Shown here: piece by piece, positions 9,332 through 18,173 of the stretch
Layout of the letters: every line of letters begins with the position of its first letter
How positions within the stretch are numbered: position 1 is the stretch's first letter
Assembly: GCF_000159035.1 (NCBI RefSeq)
Contig: NZ_DS999574.1
Location: 1,056,677-1,120,676 of the forward strand
DNA length: 64,000 bases
Reading direction: 5' to 3'
Source of the DNA: Actinomyces urogenitalis DSM 15434
GTDB taxonomy: Bacteria > Actinomycetota > Actinomycetes > Actinomycetales > Actinomycetaceae
Translations under genes and position numbers: made by a program
Notes under the pieces: model-generated
Databases searched by the model: none
What the model was told of the DNA's origin: nothing
Seen by the model: the letters and a program-made list of their open reading frames with translations, nothing else

Positions 9332-10263
9332 GATGCATCCATCCCGATCGCATAATTGGCTCCACCTGCGACGGACTGCCGTTGGTAGTCCCACAGCGAG
9401 ACGACATTGACGGTGAGATCCTCAGTATGTTCTTGGCCGAGAAGCCGATAGATGTCCGAGACGGAACGCTCAATGACATGCCGCTCGAAGATCTGGTCCC
9501 GCACACGACGACGCGTTGTTGCCGAAAGATCTTCCATACCTTCAGCAACAACGTCGAACGCCACGGGAATCGTCACCTCTGCCTTGTACAGGTCAGCAAT
9601 GTCGTAGACGAACGATCGTTCGTGGCCGGTGTGGACAAATCCAAGGCCGGGAGAGCATCCGAGGGCCACGATGACCGCGTGCACGACTCCGTACAGGGCC
9701 GCGTGTGCCGCAGAAAGCGCCTGGTTTATGGGATCAGAGGCTTCGAAGTCGTCCGGCCGGTAATCACGGCGTGTCCACGGAACGCCGGTGCGACGGGAAT
9801 GACTCCGGTAAATCTCGCGAACGCGTGCGCCTTCCTTTCCGCGAAGCTGCTGCATTGTCATGCGACTGACATCTTCATTCGCGAATCGCATGCAATACAT
9901 CTCGCGAGCCACACGAAGCCGCTTCTGTGGCGAGGAAACTCTTGCAGCTTGCTCGAGAAGAAGACGAGTCGACGTAGCCAGGGAACGTCCGTGCGCGTAA
10001 TAACGCACACCTCGCTCACCGACCCACACGGCAGTGGTACCGCACTCTCCGAGGAGCATCATGGCTTGGTGACTGACTGATGTTCCAGGACCGAAGAGGA
10101 TCGAGGTCAGCGAGGCAGCCGGGAGCCGGATGATCCCCTTGTCATCCCTCGCCGTCACCGCGCCGTCCTCACGATGGACGACGCAGTGCTCCAGATAGAG
10201 AAATGACAACCGGTCCTGGACGCGGGGCAATGCGGAGACCGGAGCAGGAAGCACCCGCACCAT
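9319..10263 (-). CDS. cas1: CRISPR-associated endonuclease Cas1, type I-E
   Basis: Cas1 is the metal-dependent integrase of spacer acquisition. From ATG 10263 it is 314 residues long. The catalytic triad is recognisable: Glu144 in 'GKEGARVR', a His in 'FVHTGHERS' (211 or 214) and an Asp in 'YDIADLYKAE' (221 or 224). The N-terminal beta-domain runs to about residue 80. A longer frame begins at 10302, but the start at 10263 lies 5 nt after the cas6 stop and gives the normal family length. It overlaps cas2 by 13 nt, so the two acquisition genes are translationally coupled. All visible active-site residues are intact. Confidence 0.96.
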   Translation of the reverse strand: MVRVLPAPVSALPRVQDRLSFLYLEHCVVHREDGAVTARDDKGIIRLPAASLTSILFGPGTSVSHQAMMLLGECGTTAVWVGERGVRYYAHGRSLATSTRLLLEQAARVSSPQKRLRVAREMYCMRFANEDVSRMTMQQLRGKEGARVREIYRSHSRRTGVPWTRRDYRPDDFEASDPINQALSAAHAALYGVVHAVIVALGCSPGLGFVHTGHERSFVYDIADLYKAEVTIPVAFDVVAEGMEDLSATTRRRVRDQIFERHVIERSVSDIYRLLGQEHTEDLTVNVVSLWDYQRQSVAGGANYAIGMDASWSS

Positions 10264-10268
10264 GGTGG

Positions 10269-10949
10269 TTACCGCACTTTCGCGAGTGTCATGAGACCAC
10301 AACCGTAGGCTTTGGAACGGCCAATGCCGGATATGAGCGCGGTACGCAGGAGATCAGGATCAGTGACCTGCAGAAGGCCTTCAAAGACCGTTCGGTTAAT
10401 CGTCACGCGGTCCCGTCGTCCCTGTTCTGGATTCGACCGACCAAACACAGGCCGTGCCCGACGAACCACCGTCAGCGAGGACCCCACTGACTCCGCAGCC
10501 CCGTTAACTGGAAGCATGCGGAAACCATGTGCCGCCGCTCGCGAGAGCAGCCACTGGCGTTGCTGCTCGAGCGTGACGTGCCCTTGTCGTTTGCCTCGAA
10601 CACCGATGCCCTGCGAAATCGCTCGGGAAGGGTTGGCGGCTAGGCGGAACGCCCACACCTGATGCTCAGTCAGCTTGCTCAGGAATGGCTCATAATCAAG
10701 GGTTCGGGCCTGCGCCCCGATGCGAGCGGCCTCGTCGAGGAACTGTGAGCAGTCGGGCCTTGACGGGGTCAGGAGGTACAAGGACATCGTCGAGGATGCC
10801 TCATCGACGCGCCACAATACGCGGCCTGGTCCGCTGGAGGCAGTTGCTCCGGCAGCCTTGAGAACGACGGCGTGCATCACCTGAGGGGAGCCGAGGTACC
10901 GGCGTGCCTGTCTCCTACTCGGGTCGAGCTCGATCTTCGTCAGGAACAC
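10269..10949 (-). CDS. cas6e: CRISPR pre-crRNA endoribonuclease Cas6e (CasE/Cse3)
   Basis: Cas6e cuts each repeat at the base of its hairpin and stays bound to the crRNA 3' stem inside Cascade. The 226-residue protein begins 'MFLTKIELDP' from a GTG codon at 10949. It has the conserved His26 in 'VMHAVVLKA', which matches the catalytic histidine of characterised Cse3 proteins. It ends with the glycine-rich RNA-binding loop 'GIGRSKAYGCGL'. Its start overlaps the cas5 stop by 10 nt, and 5 nt separate it from cas1. The substrate would be the 97-repeat transcript and, if expressed, the degenerate mini-array at 18096-18173. Confidence 0.96.
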   Translation of the reverse strand: MFLTKIELDPSRRQARRYLGSPQVMHAVVLKAAGATASSGPGRVLWRVDEASSTMSLYLLTPSRPDCSQFLDEAARIGAQARTLDYEPFLSKLTEHQVWAFRLAANPSRAISQGIGVRGKRQGHVTLEQQRQWLLSRAAAHGFRMLPVNGAAESVGSSLTVVRRARPVFGRSNPEQGRRDRVTINRTVFEGLLQVTDPDLLRTALISGIGRSKAYGCGLMTLAKVR

Positions 10950-11656
10950 CTTCCCGCCTCCTCGATATCAGACATTGGGTCGTGGCTGTCGGGCCGATCG
11001 CTGTCACCGACAGGCACGAAGAGCCTCTCGACTTCCCGAGCTTGGTAGTCACGTCGTCGCGGATCGAAGGAGACGGGGGAGTCGAGCGTTGTGTATCCGG
11101 AGCCTCGCTCATCTGGAGCTAGAGAGGCAGCATCGATGACGATCTCGGCGCGGAAGCTGTTGTCTTGCCGTAGGCGGAACCAATCTGCGGCCTGCCACGG
11201 CTCATCCGTGAGTGCCTGCAGTAGAGAGGCATGCCGGATACCAAGAGACAACGGTTGACTTGGCGGACAGGAGCGCCGCCCCAGGTAGAGAGGAAACACG
11301 GGGTGACGAACAGCTACGTCAAGGCCCTCGAGCAGAGTCTTCTCTCCCTCGATGGCCGCGAGATAGACGGCGTCGGCAAGGTAGTACCGCTCAGACAGCG
11401 GCATGCTTTGCTTGCCGTCCAGCGTTCGAGCGGTGTGGAAGTCACGCAGCACGGTGCCGGGTTGGTCCTTGCGGACTCCGAAACGTAGCGACAACAAGTC
11501 CTCAATCGGATCAGTCCGACGCCGTCCGACGGCGGCAGCCAGCATTCCGATGACGCCGCTCTTGGTGGGAGCGAGTTCAGTCCCACGAACAGTGAATCTG
11601 GACTTGACTCCCCACGACTGCAGAGGTCCAGCAAGTCGAAGGAGGAGGACAGACAT
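10940..11656 (-). CDS. cas5e: Cascade subunit Cas5e (CasD)
   Basis: Cas5e caps the 5' handle of the crRNA in the type I-E Cascade complex. The 238-residue frame starts at ATG 11656 with the diagnostic 'LLLRLAGPLQSWG' beta strand. 'RGTELAPTKSGVIGML' follows, the conserved stretch of the RAMP-fold Cas5 family, and a thumb-like region precedes the C-terminal part. An upstream in-frame ATG would add 14 residues before the conserved first strand and is rejected. The ATG overlaps the cas7 TGA by one base (TGATG), indicating coupled translation. No damaging change is visible. Confidence 0.95.
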   Translation of the reverse strand: MSVLLLRLAGPLQSWGVKSRFTVRGTELAPTKSGVIGMLAAAVGRRRTDPIEDLLSLRFGVRKDQPGTVLRDFHTARTLDGKQSMPLSERYYLADAVYLAAIEGEKTLLEGLDVAVRHPVFPLYLGRRSCPPSQPLSLGIRHASLLQALTDEPWQAADWFRLRQDNSFRAEIVIDAASLAPDERGSGYTTLDSPVSFDPRRRDYQAREVERLFVPVGDSDRPDSHDPMSDIEEAGRCS

Positions 11657-12780
11657 CAGCTGTGCTCCGGGGTAAGTCCGTGAGCAGCAGCCTCGCACAC
11701 CTTTCCAGGCAGGTCAGCGAAGGTGATGCGCTCGCCGAGGCTTGCGAGCTCTGGGACATCAGCGAGGGAGACCACGAACGAGGCCTGAGGCTTCAGCCCA
11801 AAGTTCTCCTCGATCGTGTGCTCGTACCTAGCCAGGGCCTCGACTGAGCGAGTCAGGAAGCCGTCGGACTCGGTGGTGCGGACGGGCTTCTCGAAGGCAC
11901 CGACGAGTGAGACCGGCTGGTCGTCCCGCACCGAGACAACCACCGAGTCCGGCAGCGTCCTGTTGGCAAAGGTGTTCTGCTTCCCAGTGGGCATCGACAG
12001 GCAGAAGCCCTCAAGAAACACGCTCAGGGCTCGCAGAGCCGCGTCCCGGTCTCCCAGGTTCTCGACCAGCATGTCAAGGTTGACGGTCGCGTAGCGATAC
12101 ATCGTTGCCGAGGAGAACTCGACGGTTCCCATCATTCCAGCACCGGCGTCCTCTTCCATCGCACGTGACTTCTCGTCATCGACGGCGGTGAAGAAGTCAT
12201 ACTCGTTTTCTGCGGCGTGAGTCGAGATGGCGTGCGCGACCTGGCATGCAGCATCGACGTTGAGATCGGCGTCGTCGGCGACCATTCGCCCAAACAGGGC
12301 GATATCAACCGCATGCTCTTCCTTGAAGATCTTCTTTGTCTCCTTCGGGTCGATCTTCTCACCTGCGTGAGCAGCGCGGGTAGCCATCTCGGCCAGGCGA
12401 TTGATCTGACTGGTGGACAGGAAGAGAAGATAGCCAGATTCAGCGGGTGCGTCCTTCTTGCCGCGAGGTGGCGCGACCTTGATCTTGGCTGCGGAGAACA
12501 CCTGCTCGGCTAGAGCGAGGGCGGAGTCGGCAAGGTCGGGAGCGATCGCGCTGATCCGGTCTGCGAGGAGCTCAACGACTCGTTTGGTGCGGATGCCGAC
12601 GTCAGTAGCATCGAGGTGCTCGTTGAAGTAGAGACGAGTGGCGCGCTTCCAGGACTGGCTCGAGACCCGCAGGCGTCGAACACCGCCGTAGAGAGCGGAC
12701 TTGGGAGAGCCCGAGTCATCTCGGTTGACGCACGAGGGCGGAAGGCTCTGAATCAGGTGGATGTCGACGAAGGTGCTCAT
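11656..12780 (-). CDS. cas7e: Cascade backbone subunit Cas7e (CasC/Cse4)
   Basis: Cas7e polymerises (six copies in E. coli) along the crRNA spacer to form the Cascade backbone. The 374-residue protein begins 'MSTFVDIHLIQSLPPSCVNR' and continues with 'GGVRRLRVSSQSWKRATR', both signatures of the Cse4 family. ATG 12780 is preceded by GGAG at good spacing, whereas a longer frame upstream encodes a low-complexity Pro/Thr stretch that belongs to cse2 in another frame. One base separates it from the cse2 stop, and it overlaps cas5 by one base. Length is normal for the family. Confidence 0.96.
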   Translation of the reverse strand: MSTFVDIHLIQSLPPSCVNRDDSGSPKSALYGGVRRLRVSSQSWKRATRLYFNEHLDATDVGIRTKRVVELLADRISAIAPDLADSALALAEQVFSAAKIKVAPPRGKKDAPAESGYLLFLSTSQINRLAEMATRAAHAGEKIDPKETKKIFKEEHAVDIALFGRMVADDADLNVDAACQVAHAISTHAAENEYDFFTAVDDEKSRAMEEDAGAGMMGTVEFSSATMYRYATVNLDMLVENLGDRDAALRALSVFLEGFCLSMPTGKQNTFANRTLPDSVVVSVRDDQPVSLVGAFEKPVRTTESDGFLTRSVEALARYEHTIEENFGLKPQASFVVSLADVPELASLGERITFADLPGKVCEAAAHGLTPEHS

Positions 12781-12781
12781 A

Positions 12782-13471
12782 TCAGTGCTCCAAGGTTGAG
12801 TGGGAGTCAGTGGAATCGGTGTTGTCAGGGGTAGGGGTGTGCTCAAGGCCGGCGTACTGCCTCGCCCAGGTGAGTCGGACAGTCTTGGCGCCGTCCGCTT
12901 GTTGGAAACGAACAAGCTCGTCAGCTAGCGCTGCGTAGTCGAGTGGAATACGGCGAGCGCGCAGCTGCGAGACGAACGCCTGAAGGTGATGCGTCAGTTC
13001 GCTCGTCGTCGTCGAGGTCACGAGTGCGTTGAAACGTGCTCTGGCAGAGGACAGCTCGTCGTCAGGAGGCCCGATCAGGGTGCGGGCGGCCTGGCCGAGG
13101 CCTCGGCCAGGAACATGCATCGGTTCAGTGCGTGACTGCTGGTGGATACCATAGAGAGTCATCGCCGTGTGAACAGCGATTTCTTCTCTCGTCGGAGCGT
13201 CGCCGTGTCCGGGTGGCACCGGGCACTCGGTGAGCGCCCACACCTCGGGCAACGCACCAGGGGGCATGCGGGCCGCCCGACGCAAGGCAGCGAGCTCTGC
13301 TCTGCCGGAGGACTCTCCGCCGCAGTAGCGCTGCTGGAGGCCTCGTGGTCCGCCCAGCCGCCTTTCGACCAGGGAACCTTCCCGGCGCAGTGGTCGGCGG
13401 CGCCGTGTGGCGGAATCCGACGGGCCGCTGGTGCTCTCGGAGGGCTGAGGGTCTGAGATGGGTGCTGTCAT
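12782..13471 (-). CDS. cse2: Cascade small subunit Cse2 (CasB)
   Basis: Cse2 forms the dimer that clamps target and non-target DNA strands in Cascade. Of its 229 residues, the recognisable helical core runs from 'RAELAALRRAARMPPGALP' (about residue 57) through 'HTAMTLYGIHQQ' to 'LDYAALADELVRFQ'. It begins with about 50 Pro/Ser/Arg-rich residues and ends with a polar tail, so it is longer than the roughly 160-residue E. coli protein. The start ATG 13471 overlaps the cse1 stop in an ATGA junction. This is the fastest-evolving Cascade gene, and the identification also rests on its position between cse1 and cas7. Confidence 0.92.
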   Translation of the reverse strand: MTAPISDPQPSESTSGPSDSATRRRRPLRREGSLVERRLGGPRGLQQRYCGGESSGRAELAALRRAARMPPGALPEVWALTECPVPPGHGDAPTREEIAVHTAMTLYGIHQQSRTEPMHVPGRGLGQAARTLIGPPDDELSSARARFNALVTSTTTSELTHHLQAFVSQLRARRIPLDYAALADELVRFQQADGAKTVRLTWARQYAGLEHTPTPDNTDSTDSHSTLEH

Positions 13472-15123
13472 TGATCTGCCCTTTCATCGTCATGGGCTGC
13501 GGGGATCTGGGAGCCTGGCCTCGGCAGGACTTCTGCGAGCTTTCTGCGGAAGAAGAACAGCGCTCGACCGACGTCCATGCGGGATGTTCCGTCCCCGCGG
13601 CCTGTGAATGCCGTGCTGGGTGCGTTCTGTGCGAGATGCTCAGCCTGGCGATGTGCCTCCGAGCGAAGGACCTCCCGCCATTGCTCGGCAACGGACTCGG
13701 GGTCCGCGTCTGCGATGTCAGCGAGCCACCGGGGGAAGCGCTCATCAATGGCTTGGTAGAACTGCGCTCCAGCCCGTTGACGGGCGGCAGAACTAGTATC
13801 GGGGCTTCCGCCAGCAGCACGGTCCAGGTTGGCCGCGAGGTTTCTCAGTGTTCCCGCCGCCTGCTCAGTGACCTCAATAGCGTCGCTCACCAGGGTCAGG
13901 AGCCGTGTGTTGTCCCGGCCGAGCAGGGCCGAGGGCACATGAAGAGTGTCCTCGACGAGCTCAGTAATCACGGCCTCCTGGGCGCCGTATTCCATACCGA
14001 CGGCGTGGATTGGTAGAAGCTTGCGAGGCGGAATGACGCGCTGATACATGAGCCGCTGATAGAACGTGATCACTGCCGGCGGGAGGAAGCGACTGACCTG
14101 GCCCCCGGCTTTGGTCGACACCATCGGGCTGAGATGCGGGACGACCGTCGGGAGACCACGCCACATCGCGCGATCCGTTGGGAGCTTGCGAGGCATGTAG
14201 ACCGTCGCCTTGGCCTTCTGACTCTGGGGCTCTGAGTAGCGCCAGGCTGTGAGGGGCTCGACGTGCTGCCGGTTTTGTGGCGTCGCCTTGTCTCCATTGC
14301 CGAGGAACAGGGAGGTAACCTCCTCCTTGCCGTGGAGAAGAACGCGTCGGGTTTGCCACGTGTAGCAGGACACTGGTCCAGTGGGCTGCTTTGACGCGGA
14401 CCCTCCCGGTCCGTCTGCGGGGCGCTCCCACGGCGGTAGGTCTCGCGACAGGTCGACTTCCTGCAGCCCTTCGACGCAGTTGCACACCACGGTGTTGAGC
14501 AAGAGCGTCTGCTCGAGGTTGTCGCCAGCCAGCGTGATCGTCCCGATCTGTCCCGTCCAACCTGGTCCGATGGGATATCCCTTCCCATTTCTTACCTGAG
14601 GGTCCCCAACGGCGCCAGAACGGATTCCTGAAGGATCGAAAGCATGGACATGGATGAGCCAACGTGCTGCCTCGGCCCAGGTCATCTGGGACAAGCCCTC
14701 ACCCATCCGGGTGGTGAAGAACGGATGCCCGTTCGGGATGTCTGCGATTAATGACTCTAGGCCGGAGCTCTTCCCTGAAGCAGTGTGGATACCGGCAACC
14801 TGGAAGAACGGCTGCTCGGGATCGCGCAGATCGAAGCGACTGCGGAACCGCTCCAGGTAGGTCGATGCGTCCTGTCCGAGGCTTCCTGGCGAGCTCCAGT
14901 ATTCTCTCCAGACCTCGAGATCCTCTGGTCCGTCCATCGTCCTGTGGCAGATCGCCAGGAGTAGCCGAAGGATGGCGATGTTCTGGCTGGCGATCTCGCC
15001 GTGAATGCCCTCGATCTGTGTAGCGTCGCGAAACAGCGTCAGCAGCGATACCTCTTCTGACTCACCGCTCAGCCAGGTCACGCGGATCCAGGGTTCGTCA
15101 AGAAGATTGAAGCTCGGTGTCAT
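13468..15123 (-). CDS. cse1: Cascade large subunit Cse1 (CasA/Cas8e)
   Basis: Cse1 recognises the PAM, starts R-loop formation and recruits Cas3. The 551-residue protein starts with the family hallmark 'FNLLDEPWIRV' and has 'EIASQNIAILRLLLAICHR', the 'DPEQPFFQV' region and a C-terminal helical bundle. It starts at ATG 15123, overlapping the cas3 stop in an ATGA junction, and its own stop overlaps the cse2 start the same way. Length is close to the family norm of about 500 residues. Because Cse1 reads the PAM, its specificity also decides whether the degenerate RNA upstream of cas3 could guide Cascade to a cas promoter. Confidence 0.95.
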   Translation of the reverse strand: MTPSFNLLDEPWIRVTWLSGESEEVSLLTLFRDATQIEGIHGEIASQNIAILRLLLAICHRTMDGPEDLEVWREYWSSPGSLGQDASTYLERFRSRFDLRDPEQPFFQVAGIHTASGKSSGLESLIADIPNGHPFFTTRMGEGLSQMTWAEAARWLIHVHAFDPSGIRSGAVGDPQVRNGKGYPIGPGWTGQIGTITLAGDNLEQTLLLNTVVCNCVEGLQEVDLSRDLPPWERPADGPGGSASKQPTGPVSCYTWQTRRVLLHGKEEVTSLFLGNGDKATPQNRQHVEPLTAWRYSEPQSQKAKATVYMPRKLPTDRAMWRGLPTVVPHLSPMVSTKAGGQVSRFLPPAVITFYQRLMYQRVIPPRKLLPIHAVGMEYGAQEAVITELVEDTLHVPSALLGRDNTRLLTLVSDAIEVTEQAAGTLRNLAANLDRAAGGSPDTSSAARQRAGAQFYQAIDERFPRWLADIADADPESVAEQWREVLRSEAHRQAEHLAQNAPSTAFTGRGDGTSRMDVGRALFFFRRKLAEVLPRPGSQIPAAHDDERADQ

Positions 15124-18065
15124 CGGGGTGAGACCTCCTTGAGACCCGTAGACGAGGAGTACTCGAGCGTGATGCCTGCCAGGGTGGCTCGGCCGTGTTC
15201 CAGGGGGAGGACTAGCTGGCCAGCAAGCTCAGGAATACTCTGCCAGGCAGGTACGAGCCGTGTCTCGAGTTCGGAGATCACGGTGTCGATCACGCGAGGG
15301 TTGGAGAGCCGAGGAGGTAGCCGTACCGCGGACATCGCCATAGCTCGTGCGACTTTGGGCTCAGGAGCGTCGTCGTCAGGAATCGGGAGAGCCGGTGCTC
15401 CTGCCGTCGGCAGCGTGTAGAGACCGACCTGCCCGCCCTGCCGTCGAGCGTCGATGAGGATGACCTCGAGAGAGTCCTCGCCGTCGCGTACCTGGGCACG
15501 CCCCTTCTCATCATTGTCTAAGGCTGCGGAATGCAGCCATCCGATCAGCGACGATGCGCAGGACGCGCGTGGAGGTGATGACAGGAGGAAGGTCCGTGCG
15601 GCATCGGTCTTCGCTCTCTTGAGCTCGTCAGCCTTGCTCGCGGCTTCCGCGAGCGCTTTGTCCCAGGCTGGAGGAGTGGATACCAGCTCTCCGTAGACAC
15701 CCTCGATCAGGGCGTGCACGTCCTGCGGGATGCGTACTTCTCCTGGTCCTTCCATGACCTTGTGCAGCACGGCAGCGCTGCGCAGCAGGTCCAGGGAGCC
15801 GTAGATCGCCTGAGCGCCGCCCTCCAAGGAGGGGCTCTCCGATGTCGGCGTCGGCAGCCAGTCAACGAGGCAGGTCGCCTCTGTCAGGCTTGCGGGTCGA
15901 GGTCGTTCATGGCGATGAAGACGTCCCATGCGCTGGAGGATCAGATCGATCGGCGCCAGATCGGTGATGAGCAGGTCGAAGTCGACGTCGAGAGACTGCT
16001 CGACGACCTGCGTTGCTACGACGACGGCGCGATGGGGACGGTCAGGGCCGCTGCGGGGAGGGCCGAACTTCTTCAGCAGCTCGTCGTCCTTGGCGAGCCT
16101 GTCACCGACCGTGAACCGTGCGTGGTGGACGCTCACCTCCTCTCCGAGCTCTGAGCGCAGCAGCTCGTAGGTCTCCTGCGCACGGCGCACTGTGTTCCTG
16201 ACGACGAGTGCGCACCCGCCGTCGGACAGTGCCATACGCAGGGTGGGAACGAGCTGGTCCCGTCCGAGCCGATCAACGTGCACGCGGGCCGTACGACCGG
16301 CCGATGAGGAACCGACGACGCGGGATCCTGCCAGTCCGGTGGAGACCAGACAGGGGAAGGGCGTGCTCAGAGGATCTGGGGACGGGTGTCGTGGCACCCG
16401 CTGACCGTCGGCTAGGGCAAGCCCGTGCCGGTAAGCGGAGGTGAGCTCGGCGCAGCGCGCCTGCGAGAGTGTCGCCGAGAGCAGGATGACAGGTACCCCG
16501 TAAGCGGCGAGCCACGTCAGAGCGCGGTCAAGGTAGACGTTCATGTGTGTGGAGTAGGAGTGGACCTCGTCCACGATGACCACTTTGCGGGAGAGACCAA
16601 GATGACGCAGTGCCAGGTGTGGGGACCGCATCGCGCCGAAAAGGAGGTGATCAACGGTGGTGACGACGAAGTCAGCCAGCATGGCCTTCTTGCGTCCGTT
16701 AAACCACGCGCCGATCGCGATATCTGCGCGCCTGCCGTGGGAGCTGTCGAGCTCGCGACCGGCGCGCGCCTCGATCTCGTCCCAGCCGATCTGACAGGGG
16801 TGGGGGAGTGTCGAGTCGTCCCCACCAAGGGAACCGAGAAGCTGGCTGCGCAGCTCATATCCGCGGCGGCGGAGCTGACCTGCCTGCTTGTTCAGACGCG
16901 CACGGCCGTGAATGAGCTGGACCGCGAAGGTCGATGGAGCGCCGTCAGAGGCATATGCCTCCTCCAGGCTCTCCAACCAGGACAACTCTCGGGCGAACAT
17001 GGCGTCTGTAGTGGCTTGGGTGGGAAGGGCGAAGAGCACCCCTGCACGTCCGCTGCGCGCGGCGAGCACCTCTGCCGCCATGAGTGCAGCCTCGGTCTTC
17101 CCACCACCGGTGGAGTCCTCGATGATGAGCATGCCTGGCATGGGCATCGTTCGGGCCATCTCGACGGCACGAGTCTGAACCTCGGTGGCCGTGGACCCTT
17201 CCGGCAGTGAGAACCGGTGTCTCAGGGTGTCGCTGACGCCAGCCTCCTCGTCCCTGGGCCTCCATGGTGCCGGAAGCTCGATTCGGGCCAGTCCTTGTGT
17301 GACGCGCTGGCGGTGTCGGTCAGGGGCAAGAAGGTCTCGGCCGTCGTCGTCGGCAGAGACAAGAGGGAAATAGTCTTCAGTGGAGGCCAGCCAGTCAGCA
17401 ACGATGACCAGACCGGACAGAATGACCAGGAACGGCTGGGACCACGTGCGCTTAGACCAGTGGGCAAGTAATGAGCTGACCTCGCAGTGCTCCGTCACCA
17501 GCTCGAGCAGCTCGTTCTGGACCGTGGTCCACGTGCCGGTGCCGATGAGCGGCTCGCGTCCCTCGCTCTCCTGCAGGCTGGCGTACGTGGGCGGGATGCC
17601 ATGGTGAGCTCCGACTATGCAGGCCAGTGCCTCGGCGGACTCGAAGGACCATCCGTGAACGTTCTCCAGCCATTGCTGAAAGATGCGATGTCCGGCTAGA
17701 CCGTGGGGGACTTTACGGCGCTCGAGTGGATCTACTGGGACGCGCTCGAATCCGGACTCGCACATGCGGTCGTACAGCTCAGGAACCTTGCTGGCGAACG
17801 CGGGGGAGGCCTTGCCGATGTCATGGACGCCCGAGATCCATGCGGCTAAGGCAGTGAACTCCTCAGAAGGGGACAGGCCAGATGGGGACGTGGCGAACTC
17901 GCGGTCGATGATCGAACAGATCGATGGGGAGAGCCAGTTCTTGGCGAGGTGGCGGGAGACGGCGGCCGTATCAAGAAGATGGATCGGAAGTGGAAGCCAT
18001 CTTTCGCGCTCAGGGTTGTAGCCAGATTTCGCCCAGGCTGCGGCGGCAGTGCTCGACAGGTTCAT
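15120..18065 (-). CDS. cas3: CRISPR-associated helicase-nuclease Cas3, type I-E
   Basis: Cas3 unwinds and degrades DNA marked by Cascade. From ATG 18065 it has 981 residues. An N-terminal HD nuclease domain shows His29, His81-Asp82 in 'GVHDIGK', His121 and His154-His155 in 'GAHHG'. A superfamily 2 helicase follows, with Walker A 'DSTGGGKT' near 317-324, the DEVH box at about 499-502, and later helicase motifs such as 'VVATQVVEQSLDVDFD' and 'QRMGRLHRH'. A C-terminal domain completes it. I chose ATG 18065 because GGAG lies 6 nt before it; the in-frame ATG at 18128 has no such site. It is the first gene of the cas operon, and its leader region contains the degenerate repeats described at 18096-18173. 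Confidence 0.96.
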   Translation of the reverse strand: MNLSSTAAAAWAKSGYNPERERWLPLPIHLLDTAAVSRHLAKNWLSPSICSIIDREFATSPSGLSPSEEFTALAAWISGVHDIGKASPAFASKVPELYDRMCESGFERVPVDPLERRKVPHGLAGHRIFQQWLENVHGWSFESAEALACIVGAHHGIPPTYASLQESEGREPLIGTGTWTTVQNELLELVTEHCEVSSLLAHWSKRTWSQPFLVILSGLVIVADWLASTEDYFPLVSADDDGRDLLAPDRHRQRVTQGLARIELPAPWRPRDEEAGVSDTLRHRFSLPEGSTATEVQTRAVEMARTMPMPGMLIIEDSTGGGKTEAALMAAEVLAARSGRAGVLFALPTQATTDAMFARELSWLESLEEAYASDGAPSTFAVQLIHGRARLNKQAGQLRRRGYELRSQLLGSLGGDDSTLPHPCQIGWDEIEARAGRELDSSHGRRADIAIGAWFNGRKKAMLADFVVTTVDHLLFGAMRSPHLALRHLGLSRKVVIVDEVHSYSTHMNVYLDRALTWLAAYGVPVILLSATLSQARCAELTSAYRHGLALADGQRVPRHPSPDPLSTPFPCLVSTGLAGSRVVGSSSAGRTARVHVDRLGRDQLVPTLRMALSDGGCALVVRNTVRRAQETYELLRSELGEEVSVHHARFTVGDRLAKDDELLKKFGPPRSGPDRPHRAVVVATQVVEQSLDVDFDLLITDLAPIDLILQRMGRLHRHERPRPASLTEATCLVDWLPTPTSESPSLEGGAQAIYGSLDLLRSAAVLHKVMEGPGEVRIPQDVHALIEGVYGELVSTPPAWDKALAEAASKADELKRAKTDAARTFLLSSPPRASCASSLIGWLHSAALDNDEKGRAQVRDGEDSLEVILIDARRQGGQVGLYTLPTAGAPALPIPDDDAPEPKVARAMAMSAVRLPPRLSNPRVIDTVISELETRLVPAWQSIPELAGQLVLPLEHGRATLAGITLEYSSSTGLKEVSPR

Positions 18066-18095
18066 AGGGACTCCTTCGTCGTTCGGGTGCCACGA

Positions 18096-18173
18096 TATGA
18101 CCTGGCGCGAGCTGGGATGAGCCGGCATAACGTAACGGCGACACCGTTCACCCCGCGTCAGCGGGGATCTGCG
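18096..18173 (+). ncRNA. Degenerate two-repeat mini-CRISPR upstream of cas3 (candidate Cas-regulating RNA)
   Basis: Two sequences related to the array repeat lie here in plus-strand orientation, opposite to the array. The first (18096-18123) matches 21 of 28 positions, including the last ten bases exactly. Its altered stem (CCTGGC, GCGA loop, GCTGGG) still pairs fully through wobble pairs. The second (18146-18173) matches 22 of 28, with the CCCCGC/GCGGGG stem intact but the last five bases divergent. They flank a 22-nt pseudo-spacer (18124-18145). Cas6e processing would give a crRNA-like RNA with a perfect 5' handle and a perfect 3' stem, because the divergence falls outside the mature product or preserves pairing. 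This resembles reported CreR/CreA RNAs. No matching target or clear promoter was found, so function is inferred. Confidence 0.6.
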
